From Methylobacterium sp. Leaf112 (lineage in GTDB: Bacteria > Pseudomonadota > Alphaproteobacteria > Rhizobiales > Beijerinckiaceae): a stretch of DNA of 64,000 nt. The position numbers and the translations under genes are program-made. The stretch covers positions 20,367 through 84,366 of the forward strand of contig NZ_LMNG01000006.1 in NCBI RefSeq assembly GCF_001423295.1. The letters run 5' to 3'. The notes under the pieces were generated by a model. It ran no database searches. It was given only the letters and a program-made list of their open reading frames with translations, and was not told the origin of the DNA. Shown piece by piece: positions 54,287 through 64,000 of the stretch (its first letter is position 1; every line of letters starts with the position of its first letter).

Positions 54287-54607
54287 ATGGCGAACGCGAA
54301 CAAGCACAAGATGGGGCCCGGCACCCAAGGCAAGAGCTCCGGAACGGGCGCGATGACCGATCTCCCGGAGGGCATCCTCCCGGAAAACATGGTCCTGAGC
54401 AATCGCGACAAGGCCCAGCACAGCGACGAGCGCGGCCTCGACAGCAAGAACGTCCAGACCGAGCAGTATCAGGACCACGTCGGCAACCGCCTGGCCGACG
54501 ACGTGGGCGCCGAGGCCACGGGCGGCGACAACGTCAGCGGATCCACGAGCCCCATGACCGATACGTCCGGCGACGCGAGCAGCCTCACGCGTCAGCAGAA
54601 CGGCTGA
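54287..54607 (+). CDS. Small hydrophilic protein 3
   Basis: A 106-residue very hydrophilic protein (MANANKHKMGPGTQGKSSGT, then MTDLPEGILPENMVLSNRDK) with a central segment that may fold, flanked by disordered ends. Together with the two genes before it, it forms a run of three small polar proteins on one strand. GAGTGAGCG lies before the ATG. A hairpin follows at 54654-54685. Function is unknown. Confidence 0.68.
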   Translation: MANANKHKMGPGTQGKSSGTGAMTDLPEGILPENMVLSNRDKAQHSDERGLDSKNVQTEQYQDHVGNRLADDVGAEATGGDNVSGSTSPMTDTSGDASSLTRQQNG

Positions 54608-54653
54608 AGCGCCCGCCGCCGGAACCGGTCCGCACGCTTCAGGGGTTCGAAGA

Positions 54654-54685
54654 CGGGATTGCGTTGGCCTGCCGGCGCAATCCCG
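54654..54685 (+). terminator. Probable terminator hairpin
   Basis: CGGGATTGCG (54654-54663) pairs with CGCAATCCCG (54676-54685), 10-bp stem and 12-base loop, after the third small gene and before lysS. There is no strong T-run. Confidence 0.5.
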
Positions 54686-54738
54686 CTTAGGGTGACGCCC
54701 TTCCGCCAAGGCGCTCACTGGAACCGAACCCCGGCCTC

Positions 54739-56418
54739 ATGTCGTCCTCGACTTCGTCCCCGCTCGCCCTCGACCCCACCCTCATAGAGGCCGCCGTCTC
54801 CGCCACCGCGTGGCCGTTCGAGGAGGCGCGCAAGCTGTTGGCACGGCTCGAGCGAAACCCAAAAAGCGAAGTGCTGTTCGAGACCGGATACGGCCCCTCG
54901 GGCCTGCCGCATATCGGCACCTTCGGCGAAGTCGCCCGCACCTCCATGGTGCGTCACGCCTTCCGGGTGCTGACGAAGGACAGCGTGCCGACGCGGCTCA
55001 TCGCGTTCTCGGACGACATGGACGGTCTGCGCAAGGTGCCGGACAACGTGCCGAACAAGCCGATGCTCATCGCGGCCCTCAACCAGCCCCTCACCAAGGT
55101 GCCGGACCCGTTCGGCACCCACGAGAGCTTCGGCGCACACAACAACGCCGAGTTGCGCCGCTTCCTCGACGCGTTCGGCTTCGACTACGAGTTCCGCTCG
55201 GCCACCGAATGCTACAAGGCCGGGCTGTTCGACACGGCCCTGCTGACTGTGCTCGACCGCTACGAGGCCGTGATGGCGATCATGCTGCCGTCCCTGCGCG
55301 CCGAGCGCTCGGCGAGCTACTCGCCGTTCCTGCCGATCCACCCTGTGACCGGGGAGGTGATGCAGGTGGCCATCGACGAGGTGCGGTCTGGCGCCGGCAC
55401 CCTGGTGTGGCGCGACCCGAAGACGGGGGAGGCCTACGAGACCCCCGTGACCGGCGGCCATGCCAAGCTTCAATGGAAGCCCGACTGGGCCATGCGCTGG
55501 GTGGCGCTGGGCATCGACTACGAGATGGCCGGCAAGGATCTCATCGATTCGGTGAAGCTGTCGGGCGAGATCGCCCGCGCCCTCGGTGGCGAACCGCCGG
55601 AGGGCTTCAACTACGAGCTCTTCCTCGATCGTGAAGGCCGCAAGATCTCGAAGTCGAAGGGCAACGGCCTGTCCATCGACGACTGGCTCGTCTACGGCAC
55701 CGCCGACAGCCTGGCGCTGTTCATGTACAACAAGCCCCGCGAGGCCAAGCGCCTGTTCGTGGAGATGATCCCGCGCCAGGTCGACGACTATCTCGGCTTC
55801 CTCGAGAAGTTTCCCGGCCAGGAGCCGGCCCAGCAGCTCGGCAACCCGGTCTGGCACCTGCACGCCGGCCGGCCGCCGGCGGCCGAGGCGGTCGGCAAGG
55901 GCGGTGCGCTCAACTTCGCCATGCTCCTCAACCTCGCGGCGGTGGCCAACACCGAAGATCCGGCGGTGCTGTGGGGCTTCATCCGCCGCTACGATCCGGA
56001 TGTCGGCCCGCAGACCCATCCAGTCCTCGCCCGGCTCGTCGGCCACGCACTCGCGTATTTCCGGGACGTGGTGCGGCCGCAGAAGACCTACCGGGCGGCG
56101 ACGGAGGCGGAAGCGGCCGCCCTCTCGGACCTGTCCGAGACCCTGGCGGCGCATGAGGGCTCGACCGATCCGGAAGGGCTCCAGGCCATCGTGTACGAGG
56201 TCGGGCGGCGGCACTTTCCCGACCTCTCGGGCAAGGCGAAGAGCCCGGACGGACGGCCCGGCGTGTCGCAGGCCTGGTTCACCACCATCTACAACGTGCT
56301 GTTCGGCGAGGCGCGCGGCCCCCGCTTCGGTTCGTTCGTCGCCCTCTACGGCGTGGCCGAGACGCGGGCGCTCATCGCGGAGGCCCTGTCGGGGGCCTTC
56401 GTGCCCACGGAAGCATGA
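54739..56418 (+). CDS. lysS: Lysyl-tRNA synthetase, class I
   Basis: Charges tRNA-Lys with lysine. The 559-residue protein is the class I (archaeal-type) enzyme that alphaproteobacteria use instead of the class II enzyme. The HIGH motif reads [10 protein letters not shown] (residues 56-65) and the KMSKS motif reads KISKSKGNG (about 302-310). The Rossmann core and C-terminal anticodon-binding helical cage are complete, with the family ending near [13 protein letters not shown]. An essential gene, which fits stable host chromosome. Confidence 0.93.
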   Translation: MSSSTSSPLALDPTLIEAAVSATAWPFEEARKLLARLERNPKSEVLFETGYGPSGLPHIGTFGEVARTSMVRHAFRVLTKDSVPTRLIAFSDDMDGLRKVPDNVPNKPMLIAALNQPLTKVPDPFGTHESFGAHNNAELRRFLDAFGFDYEFRSATECYKAGLFDTALLTVLDRYEAVMAIMLPSLRAERSASYSPFLPIHPVTGEVMQVAIDEVRSGAGTLVWRDPKTGEAYETPVTGGHAKLQWKPDWAMRWVALGIDYEMAGKDLIDSVKLSGEIARALGGEPPEGFNYELFLDREGRKISKSKGNGLSIDDWLVYGTADSLALFMYNKPREAKRLFVEMIPRQVDDYLGFLEKFPGQEPAQQLGNPVWHLHAGRPPAAEAVGKGGALNFAMLLNLAAVANTEDPAVLWGFIRRYDPDVGPQTHPVLARLVGHALAYFRDVVRPQKTYRAATEAEAAALSDLSETLAAHEGSTDPEGLQAIVYEVGRRHFPDLSGKAKSPDGRPGVSQAWFTTIYNVLFGEARGPRFGSFVALYGVAETRALIAEALSGAFVPTEA

Positions 56419-56532
56419 ATCGGCTGTCCGCACGAAGAATTGCGCAACAAAACACCACCCCTTCGGCGGCCGGCGCATCATTGTGCTTGTCGCCAGGGGG
56501 CGGGGAGGCTAGAAGCCGCTCCACCGAAGACG

Positions 56533-56625
56533 AAAAAAGGCCGCCCCGGTGAGGGAGCGGCCCGAAGTCTAGGGAGGAAACGCCCAAGAAGGGCACACCG
56601 CGGCGACGCCATCGCTGCGGTGCAT
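56533..56625 (-). ncRNA. suhB/MmgR-like (alpha-r8) small RNA, copy 1
   Basis: On the - strand, a 5' hairpin (GCACCGCAGCGATGGCG pairing with CGCCGCGGTGT) is followed by the single-stranded motif TTTCCTCCCT and a GC-rich terminator stem (GGCCGCTCCC/GGGGCGGCC) ending in TTTTTT. A 40-base block (56555-56594) is identical in the second copy at 61074-61113. The TTTCCTCCCT core and the terminator-tipped layout match the suhB/MmgR RNA family as I recall it from rhizobia, where it restrains polyhydroxybutyrate granule formation. Likely similar here. Confidence 0.7.
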
Positions 56626-56707
56626 GTGACTGAGATGCCATTTTGCACTGCACCCTACAACGCCCCCGAATGAGGGGATGGGTATGCGCGGAATGCATTC
56701 AGGCCGG

Positions 56708-57598
56708 TCAGGTCGCCGCCGCTCCGGATGACGCGGCCGTCGAAGGCAGACCGAGCTGGTCGAGGCTCAGGTGCCAGACCCGTTCCTGCAGATCGGGATC
56801 GGCGGCCCGGCGCGAGGTCGCCACCGGGCGCGAGCGCGCGAAGTAGAGTCCCGTCACACCCGCGAGCTCCGGTGCGCTCGCCACGTGGATCGACGTGGCC
56901 GCACCGGCGACCGGCGAAGCCATGAACGGGCGGATCAGGCGCCAGCCGAAGCCGAACCAGCCCCCGGTGCCGGCGGCGAACCCACTGGCGATGACGCCGG
57001 GATGCAGGGCGTTCACTGTCACGCCCGTGCCGTCGAGGCGGCGGGCGAGGGCCTTGGTGAACAGCACGTTCCCGAGCTTGGCCTGGGAATACACCGTCAT
57101 GGCGGAGAAGCCGCGCGCATGGCCGATGTCGTCGAAGGCGATGCGCCCACGGGTGTGCGCCGCCGAGGCGACGTTGACGATGCGCGACGGCGCGCTCGCC
57201 TTCAGCAGGTCGAGAAGTTCGAGGGTGAGGCACACATAGGCGAGATGATCGAGCGCCCAGGTGCGCTCGATCCCGTCCTCCGTGAGCCGATGGCTGTCGA
57301 AGATCGCGCCGGCGTTGTTCACGAGCACGTCGAGGCGCGGATAAAGCGCCCGGACTTCACCGGCGAGACGCCGGATCTCAGCCTGTGCGGAGAGGTCCGC
57401 CACGAAGGCATCGACCTGTGCACCCGGGACCGCCGCCTGGATCGTCCCGACCGCGTCACGGGTGCGGGCGGCATCGCGACCGACGAGGCCGACCCGGGCG
57501 CCCCTTCGGGCGAGGCCGAGGGCCGTCTCGAAGCCGATGCCGGAGGTCGCGCCCGTGACGAGGCAGATCCGATCCCGCATCGGCGCCGCGCCGGTCAT
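56708..57598 (-). CDS. Short-chain dehydrogenase/reductase
   Basis: A 296-residue SDR. The nucleotide motif is CLVTGATSGIGFETALGLA (near residues 10-28), the NAG motif is VLVNNAGAIF and the catalytic pair is in YSQAKLGNVLF (YxxxK) with the Ser in NVASAAHT. It resembles the retinol-dehydrogenase/WWOX-like group that oxidises alcohols. The ATG at 57598 (MTGAAP) begins the fold; the longer frame reads through the DUF1328 gene. It overlaps no neighbour and lies 16 bp after the DUF1328 gene on the same strand. Confidence 0.9.
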   Translation of the reverse strand: MTGAAPMRDRICLVTGATSGIGFETALGLARRGARVGLVGRDAARTRDAVGTIQAAVPGAQVDAFVADLSAQAEIRRLAGEVRALYPRLDVLVNNAGAIFDSHRLTEDGIERTWALDHLAYVCLTLELLDLLKASAPSRIVNVASAAHTRGRIAFDDIGHARGFSAMTVYSQAKLGNVLFTKALARRLDGTGVTVNALHPGVIASGFAAGTGGWFGFGWRLIRPFMASPVAGAATSIHVASAPELAGVTGLYFARSRPVATSRRAADPDLQERVWHLSLDQLGLPSTAASSGAAAT

Positions 57599-57614
57599 GC
57601 CGCCCGCCACGGGA

Positions 57615-57794
57615 TCAGAAGACCGCCTGCCCGACGGCGAAGGCCACGACCACGATGACGATCGCCACCACGAGGAACAGCCCGAACAGGATGCGCGCCA
57701 GGGAGCCCGCGCCCGAGGCGATGCCGGTGAAGCCGAGACCACCCGCCACGAGGGAGATCAGGAAACAGATGAGGGCCCATTTCAACAGGGTCAT
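57615..57794 (-). CDS. DUF1328 (UPF0391) small membrane protein
   Basis: A 59-residue protein with two membrane segments ([39 protein letters not shown]) and the family's [17 protein letters not shown] centre. Function is unknown; it is often induced by envelope or osmotic stress in enterobacteria (YtjA). The start could be ATG 57794 or, less likely, 57803. It lies just upstream of the SDR on the same strand. Confidence 0.85.
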   Translation of the reverse strand: MTLLKWALICFLISLVAGGLGFTGIASGAGSLARILFGLFLVVAIVIVVVAFAVGQAVF

Positions 57795-57907
57795 GCGCAG
57801 CACTCCAGCACGCGGGAACGAGCGATAACCCTGCGGTCACGCTTCCGTTCCCGCCAAGCTCGCGGATTCGGTCGGGCGTCCGGGGTCGGCCCGGTCGTCG
57901 GGCCGCA

Positions 57908-59230
57908 TCAGCCGGCCTGACGGTTCTCCGCCCGCGCCAGCAGGCCCGCGGCCAGGGCATGGTAGAGCCCCTCCGGGCAGATGGATTTCGAGACGGCGTC
58001 GCTGATGAGGGCGGCGATCATGAGGGGGATCATCAGGGCGTGGCCCTGGGTCATCTCGGTGACGATGACGAAGGCCGTGATGGGCGCCTGGAGCACGCCG
58101 GTGAGGTAGGCCACCATGCCGACGAGGACGAGGGCCGCCACGGGCACCCCCGGGAAGGCGCCCTGGAACACGGCGCCGAGGCCGGCCCCGACGCTGAGGG
58201 AGGGCGCGAACAGACCGCCCGGAATGCCGCTGATGGCCGAGAACAGGGTCGCGAGGAACTTCAGGGGCGCGAAATCGAGGGCGCCGCCACCGGCGCCATG
58301 GAGGAGGGTGCGGGCCTCCTCGTAGCCGGTGCCGTAGACGGCGCCGCCCGAGGCGAGGCCGCACAGGGCGACACCGAGGCCACAGGCCACCGCGAACACG
58401 ATGGGCCGGCGCGCGATGACGGCGCCGGGACGCCCGGGCAATCCGCGGGCGAACAGGATGACGACGCGGGCGAACACGCCGCCCGTCAGCCCGCCGAGGA
58501 CGCCGATCACCGGCACGGCGATCCAGCCGGGGCCGAACGGGAGGGCCGCGTCGGTGGTGCCGAAATAGGTGTAGTTGCCGGTGATCGCCAGGGCGGTGAG
58601 GCCGGCCGCCACGATGGCCGCCACGATCAGTCCGCCGGTCCGGGCCTCGTAGGCGCGTCCGAGTTCCTCGATCCCGAAGACGATGCCGGCGATGGGCGTG
58701 TTGAAGGCCGCGGCAACCCCGGCGGCCCCACCGGCGAGGATGAGACCGGGCTGGCGATTGGGGGTGAGGTGGCCGACGGCGGCCATGATCGCCGCGCCGA
58801 CCTGGACGGTCGGGCCCTCGCGTCCCGTGGAGGCGCCGAACAGCAGCCCGAGCGCCATCACGACGATCTTCCCCGCGGCCGTGCGCAGGGAGACCAGGGC
58901 CCGCCGCAGGGACGCCGTAGCCGTGTGGCGCGCCGCGATCACCTGGGGAATGCCCGAGCCCTGTGAATTCGGGAACACCGTGCGGGCGAGGTAGGTGCAC
59001 AGGCCGAACCCCACGGGCGTGACCGCGAGGGCCATCCAGGGCGACAGGGACAGGATCATCCGGAACCCCTCCTGCGCCGCATCGGCGAGCTTGGCCATCA
59101 GGACGGCGGCGAGGCCGACGCCGATGCCGCCGAGGAGGAACAGCAGCCGCCGCCGCCAGACCGCGAAGGCATCGACGGCCCCACTGCGCAAACGTGTGAT
59201 GGCGGGGCGGATGCGGGAACGGGACGGCAT
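57908..59230 (-). CDS. ClC-family chloride channel/transporter
   Basis: A 440-residue integral membrane protein with the three ClC signature loops: GSGIPQV (about 91-97), GREGPTVQ (136-143, with the gating glutamate E138) and GGLFAPSL near residue 340. A Tyr-containing segment completes the chloride pathway. E138 suggests H+/Cl- exchange, though the second (internal) glutamate was not pinned down. There is no C-terminal CBS pair. The start ATG 59230 is the first in frame with a plausible basic N-terminus. Confidence 0.92.
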   Translation of the reverse strand: MPSRSRIRPAITRLRSGAVDAFAVWRRRLLFLLGGIGVGLAAVLMAKLADAAQEGFRMILSLSPWMALAVTPVGFGLCTYLARTVFPNSQGSGIPQVIAARHTATASLRRALVSLRTAAGKIVVMALGLLFGASTGREGPTVQVGAAIMAAVGHLTPNRQPGLILAGGAAGVAAAFNTPIAGIVFGIEELGRAYEARTGGLIVAAIVAAGLTALAITGNYTYFGTTDAALPFGPGWIAVPVIGVLGGLTGGVFARVVILFARGLPGRPGAVIARRPIVFAVACGLGVALCGLASGGAVYGTGYEEARTLLHGAGGGALDFAPLKFLATLFSAISGIPGGLFAPSLSVGAGLGAVFQGAFPGVPVAALVLVGMVAYLTGVLQAPITAFVIVTEMTQGHALMIPLMIAALISDAVSKSICPEGLYHALAAGLLARAENRQAG

Positions 59231-59328
59231 GGGTGGGGGATCCGGCGTTGCGGCGCACGGCGCCTCAGGCAAGGCGCATACCCGGCGCCGGCCCGCCTTG
59301 CATCACCCCTCTCGAATCACGCCTTGCA

Positions 59329-60726
59329 TCACGCCTTCACGCCTTCCGCCGCGCACAGCTCCGCGACGGTCTTCAGGTAGGCCTTGGCGTCGAATTTCTT
59401 CAAGGAATTCTCGCTCTGGTAGCGCACGGTCCCGAAGACCTTGCGCCGGGCCCAGGGGCGGTCGTGCAGGCCGTAGACCCAGGCGACGTTGGTGAACGAA
59501 TTGGCGTCGCGGCCGTCGAGGAAGTAGCGGTTGTTGAGGCGCAGGGTGCGCCTGAATCCTTCCTCGGGGGAGGGCGACCAGTCGAGGATCTTCTTGCCCC
59601 AGTACATGCGCAGGTGGTTGTGCATGTAGCCGGTCTCGCGCATCTCGGCCTGGGCCGCGTTCCAGTGGACGTCGTGGGTCTCGCCCGCGGCGAGTTCGGC
59701 CTCGGTGTAGGTGTGCGGACGCGGATCGTCGGCGTGCTCGGCCAGGGTCTTGCGCGCCCATTCGGGCACCGCGTCGGCGTAGGACTCGTAGCCCTTCGTG
59801 TAGTGGACGTGGTTCATGGCGAGCTCGCGCCGCACGATGAGCTCCTCGAGATAGGCGGTCTTGTCGTCGTCCCCGCCGGTCCTGGCGGCGCGCACGGCGA
59901 GCGCGATCTCCACGGGCGAGATCTGGCCGAAATGCAGGTAGGGGCTCATGTGCGAGGCCGCGCCCGCCTCGGGCTTGTTGCGCTCGGCCCCGTAAGTGGC
60001 GAACGGGCCGGCGAGGTAGGCCTTGAGGCGCCGCCGCGCTTCCGTCTCGCCGCCCGTGAAGCGTTTGACCGGGGGAACGTCCCGGTCGAGGGTCATGCCG
60101 GCCAGCACCGCGTCCGGGTCGGCGATGTCGATCTCGGCCTTCGGCAGGCCGCGCCCGGCCCTGTGCTTCACGGTGCGCTCGGACAGACCGACGATATAGT
60201 CGTCGAACAGGCGGTTGAGCTTCGGCCGCAGGGTGCGGGCGGCGTATTCGTGCTTGGTCGAGGCCACCTCGACGGGAACGACGACATCGCCCTCGACCTG
60301 GACGATGCGGGTCTTCACCGCCGCCACGATCTCCCCGTACCAGCGCTTCTGGATGGCGAGATAGCCGCGGTCGAGGACGAGCAGGGCGGCGTCGCGGGCG
60401 AGGTCGATGGCGATCTCGGCGGGGGAGGCCTTGCGCAGGCAGAAGCCGATCCCGCGCCGGTCGAACCCGGCCCTGGCGTCGGCGAGGCCCTGCAGCAGGA
60501 AGGCATAGTGCCGGGCGTTGGCCTCGGGAAAGCCGTTGGCCCCGTCGAGGAGGCCGAAGCACGCGACGACCGGCACGCCGAGGCGGTTGGCCTCCGCGAC
60601 GGCGTATTCCAGCGCCGGGTTGAAATGGGCGCGATTCGCCTGCTGCAGCAGGTAGACGACGTAGGCCCCGTCCGCGCGGGGTTCCACGTCGTTCAACACC
60701 CTGATTCGTCCTGCCTGTATCGTCAT
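59329..60726 (-). CDS. Class II CPD photolyase
   Basis: Repairs cyclobutane pyrimidine dimers with blue light. The 465-residue protein has the class II layout: DGAYVVYLLQQANRAHFNPA at the start, then FGQISPVEIALAVRAAR, VRRELAMNHVHYTKGYES and the C-terminal MYWGKKILDWS region followed by NRYFLDGRDANSFTNVAWVY-like cofactor motifs (split here: NRYFLDGRDANS, FTNVAWVYG). The start at 60726 (MTIQAGR) is the first plausible methionine; the longer frame adds Arg-rich sequence. The single-electron tryptophans were not individually mapped. Confidence 0.9.
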   Translation of the reverse strand: MTIQAGRIRVLNDVEPRADGAYVVYLLQQANRAHFNPALEYAVAEANRLGVPVVACFGLLDGANGFPEANARHYAFLLQGLADARAGFDRRGIGFCLRKASPAEIAIDLARDAALLVLDRGYLAIQKRWYGEIVAAVKTRIVQVEGDVVVPVEVASTKHEYAARTLRPKLNRLFDDYIVGLSERTVKHRAGRGLPKAEIDIADPDAVLAGMTLDRDVPPVKRFTGGETEARRRLKAYLAGPFATYGAERNKPEAGAASHMSPYLHFGQISPVEIALAVRAARTGGDDDKTAYLEELIVRRELAMNHVHYTKGYESYADAVPEWARKTLAEHADDPRPHTYTEAELAAGETHDVHWNAAQAEMRETGYMHNHLRMYWGKKILDWSPSPEEGFRRTLRLNNRYFLDGRDANSFTNVAWVYGLHDRPWARRKVFGTVRYQSENSLKKFDAKAYLKTVAELCAAEGVKA

Positions 60727-61040
60727 CGTGCCCGCCGCATCCCGTGTGGTGCTGAAAATGTAGAGCCTCGGCGACACGCGCGGCGGCGGCGGATGAGCAC
60801 GGCCTTCGGCCAGATCCGCACCGCGGACCGGTCTTTGTCGCGCTCGAAAAACCCCTTGGCATCAGGGCGTTGACGCTGGCCCCGCCCGTCTCGATGCGGC
60901 TCGGCGACGTTGCAGGGACGCCACCGGGGGCCTGCGACATTTTGGAGACAGACGGATTACAACGTGTCGGGTTGCACGAAAAGCGACAGGGGTGCTGCCC
61001 CAACGGCCTTGCATTTCCGAGCGGGAGGATCAGATTGTGC
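60727..61040. other. Intergenic region upstream of the photolyase and sRNA copy 2
   Basis: About 310 bp between the divergently placed photolyase gene (- strand) and the second sRNA (+ strand). Both promoters should lie here. No conserved box was recognised. Confidence 0.4.
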
Positions 61041-61132
61041 ATTGCGGGAACGCGATGGCGTCGCGCTCCCGTTGCCCTTCTTGGGCGTTTCCTCCCTAGA
61101 CTTCGGGCCGCTCTTCGGAGCGGCCTTTTTTT
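61041..61132 (+). ncRNA. suhB/MmgR-like (alpha-r8) small RNA, copy 2
   Basis: On the + strand, a 5' hairpin (TGCGGGAACGCGATGGCG with CGCGCTCCCGT), the single-stranded core TTTCCTCCCT and a terminator (GGCCGCTCTTCGGAGCGGCC followed by seven T, 61106-61132). A 40-base block (61074-61113) is identical to the copy at 56555-56594, which points the other way. Two copies 4.4 kb apart in inverted orientation may act additively. Confidence 0.72.
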
Positions 61133-61174
61133 CGGCGCGATGCAGGTCCCCCCGCGCGGGCGCGGATCGTGAAG

Positions 61175-62284
<1,110 letters not shown>

Positions 62285-62420
62285 GACGCCTCGCTTCACA
62301 ATCGATCCACGCACCGGAGAATCGGCGCGGGCGGCCCGTCCGGCCATCGGTTCACGAACGGGGACGCGCCCGAAACGATCCCGTGCCGGGTCATTTGGCG
62401 AAGAATCATCGGGGCCGGGA

Positions 62421-63581
62421 TCATTTGGCGTAAGCGAAGGTCCCGTCGTTCCAGACGTAGAGAACGTAGCCCTGCGCCGTGACGTCGCCCTTGGCGTCGA
62501 AGCCGACGGAACCGAGCACGAGGTCGAAGCGCTCGGCATGCAGGGTCGCGGCGAGGCGCTTGGAATCCTGGCTGTGGGCGAAGTTGCCCGCCGCCACCAG
62601 GGCCTGGAGGGCGGCGTAGCCGTAGATCGTCGAGCCCTCGGGCTCGACGCCCTCGGCCTTGAAGGCGGCGACCACGGCTGCCGCCTCGGGCTTGCGGCGC
62701 GGGTCGAGGTAGAAGGTCATCAGCACGCCGTTGCTGGCCGGTCCCGCGATGGTAGCGAATTCCTGGGTGGCGATGGCCGAGGTGCCGAACCATTGCGGCC
62801 TGTAGCCCCGCTCGGCCGCGATCCGCACCAGACGGCCCATCTCGCGGGCGTCCCCGCCGTAATACGCCACCGCGATGCCGGCTTCCTTGAGGCGGTCGGC
62901 CAGCGCCGCGTCGTCGGCGTCGCTGGAGGCGAAGGCCGTGGCGAGGGCCTCGTTGATGCCGATGCGGTTGAGGTTCTCCTTCGTCGCGGCGGCGAGGTTG
63001 CGCGAGCCCGGCGTGAGGTCGTTGAGGATGGCGATCTTCTTTTCGCGGAAGCGCTCGGCCAGGATCGTCGCCGACAGCTTGACCTGGTCGTCGTCGCGCC
63101 CGCAGACCCGAAAGATCGTCGGCAGGCCGCGATCGGTGAGCTTGGCGGCCACGGACGCCGCCGTGATCATCAGGGTGCCGTTGGCGGCGTAGACTTCCGA
63201 AGCGGCGAGCGAGGCGTTGGAGCAGACATGGCCGACCACGAGGCGCACGCCCTGCGCGGCGTAGTGGTTGGCCACCGCCACGGCCTTGTTGGAATCGCAG
63301 GCGTCGTCCTGCACGTCGAGGACGATGGTCTGGCCGTCGAGGCCGCCCTTCGCGTTGGCATCGCGGGCCGCAGCCTGGACGCCGCGCAGAACCTGCTCGC
63401 CCACCGCCACGTAGGCGCCCGAGCGCGGCACGGCGACGCCGATGACGACGTCCGCCCGCGCGGCCCCGGCCGGCAGGAGGCTCACCGGCACGAGGCTCAA
63501 CAGCAGGAGGCCGGCCGCCCACCGCCCATCGAGCCCGAGGCGCCGGGTCGCGCGTCTGAACCTCGTCTCGCCCCGTCTCAC
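62421..63581 (-). CDS. Branched-chain amino-acid-type ABC transporter substrate-binding protein
   Basis: A 386-residue LivJ/Leu-Ile-Val-type binder with a signal peptide (LLLLSLVPVSLLPAGAARA). The ligand fold shows VVIGVAVPRSGAYVAVGEQV, VVGHVCSNASLAASEVYAAN and IPTIFRVCGRDDDQ-like segments. A short tail RAEPFDLVLGSVGFDAKGDV-like sequence (LVLGSVGFDAKGDV) near the end is typical. The true ligand may be an amino acid, urea or amide; none is visible. Neighbouring genes are not transporter membrane subunits. Confidence 0.85.
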   Translation of the reverse strand: MRRGETRFRRATRRLGLDGRWAAGLLLLSLVPVSLLPAGAARADVVIGVAVPRSGAYVAVGEQVLRGVQAAARDANAKGGLDGQTIVLDVQDDACDSNKAVAVANHYAAQGVRLVVGHVCSNASLAASEVYAANGTLMITAASVAAKLTDRGLPTIFRVCGRDDDQVKLSATILAERFREKKIAILNDLTPGSRNLAAATKENLNRIGINEALATAFASSDADDAALADRLKEAGIAVAYYGGDAREMGRLVRIAAERGYRPQWFGTSAIATQEFATIAGPASNGVLMTFYLDPRRKPEAAAVVAAFKAEGVEPEGSTIYGYAALQALVAAGNFAHSQDSKRLAATLHAERFDLVLGSVGFDAKGDVTAQGYVLYVWNDGTFAYAK

Positions 63582-63772
63582 GCCTCGTTCGACCTCAGGA
63601 AGGTTTCAGCGGATCTACCGAAGACAATGCGGGGCTCGCACCCCTTGGACCGCCCGACCCGTGCGGGAAGCTGCACGAGAACGCAAGTCTGGATTCGTGC
63701 CGCGCTCCGCAACGGGCGAACCCGGCGCGGACCATCGCCCCGAGGAAGACCGCTCCGGCCCGCATCGTCCTC

Positions 63773-64000
63773 TCAGCGGGCGGTGGCGTAGAGGGAGGCA
63801 CCGGCGGCGACGGGCGCGGTGACGGTGGAGAACACCGACAGGACCTTCTGAACCTCGGTGAAGGGGGCGTTGGAGACGTAGACGAGGTCGCGGTTGCGCA
63901 TACGGAAGGCCTGGGTGAGGAACAGGCTGTTGGGGTCGCGCATGTTGATCCGGTAGACCACGGGCACCAGCGGCGTGCCGAGCAGCGGGCTGCCGGGCTT
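63773..64000 (-). CDS. Polysaccharide export protein, C-terminal part (gene starts beyond the window)
   Basis: Only the end of the gene is inside the window. The visible part reads VYRINMRDPNSLFLTQAFRM followed by RNRDLVYVSNAPFTEVQKVL, the typical end of a Wza/BexD-like outer-membrane polysaccharide export protein. It probably serves secretion of exopolysaccharide. Its closeness to the interrupted glycosyltransferase (12 kb away) is suggestive but not evidence of one cluster. Confidence 0.75.
   Translation of the reverse strand, partial: KPGSPLLGTPLVPVVYRINMRDPNSLFLTQAFRMRNRDLVYVSNAPFTEVQKVLSVFSTVTAPVAAGASLYATAR

Overview
The window is high-GC chromosomal DNA of an alphaproteobacterium, most likely Methylobacterium/Methylorubrum (inference from the nitrate-assimilation cluster, class I lysyl-tRNA synthetase, a suhB/MmgR-type small RNA pair and overall codon bias). 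It falls into three parts: a left host arm (1-11299), a 40.3-kb Tn7-like transposon (11300-51610) and a right host arm (51611-64000).

Left arm: an assimilatory nitrate cluster on the + strand, with the end of a nitrate-type ABC transporter ATPase, a NirB-like FAD oxidoreductase, a siroheme/[4Fe-4S] nitrite reductase, a CysJ-like flavoprotein carrying an extra four-Cys Fe-S domain, nitrate reductase NasA with a C-terminal BFD-like [2Fe-2S] domain, and siroheme synthase CysG. Together they would import nitrate, reduce it to nitrite and then ammonium, and make the siroheme needed. A SCO-type copper protein follows.

Insertion: one host family-2 glycosyltransferase gene is cut in two. Its 3' half is at 10313-11299 and its 5' half at 51611-52482, both on the - strand. 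Between the halves is an element with a 5-bp direct repeat (GCGGC, 11295-11299 and 51611-51615) and inverted ends starting TGATCT-CGG. Removing the element and one repeat copy restores the glycosyltransferase frame exactly. The element carries tnsA-tnsB-tnsC-tniQ, all - strand, with tniQ nearest the left end. TnsA appears to have Arg in place of the catalytic Lys.

Cargo, left to right: a FtsH-like soluble AAA+/M41 protease with two small partner genes; a KfrA-like DNA-binding protein; a frameshifted remnant of a prokaryotic Argonaute PIWI domain; a stress/detoxification block (Rrf2 and YafY/WYL regulators, SnoaL/NTF2 proteins, DUF2867, quinone oxidoreductase, DUF2461); a probable defence block (membrane protein + ComEC-like metallo-beta-lactamase, AbiTii protein, DUF5131 + TcmP pair); an amine oxidase, a trypsin-like protein, and LysR-cupin-aldo/keto reductase; a signalling block (CHASE3 hybrid kinase, LOV hybrid kinase, HWE kinase, single-domain receiver); and a catalase-like / PfpI-like / SnoaL-like group by the right end. 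No CRISPR array, tRNA or rRNA was seen.

Right arm: a periplasmic solute-binding protein, three small very hydrophilic proteins, class I LysRS, two inverted copies of a suhB/MmgR-like sRNA, an SDR, a DUF1328 membrane protein, a ClC chloride channel, a class II photolyase, TRAP and branched-chain amino acid binding proteins, and the end of a polysaccharide export gene.

All family names come from reading motifs by eye; no database search was possible.
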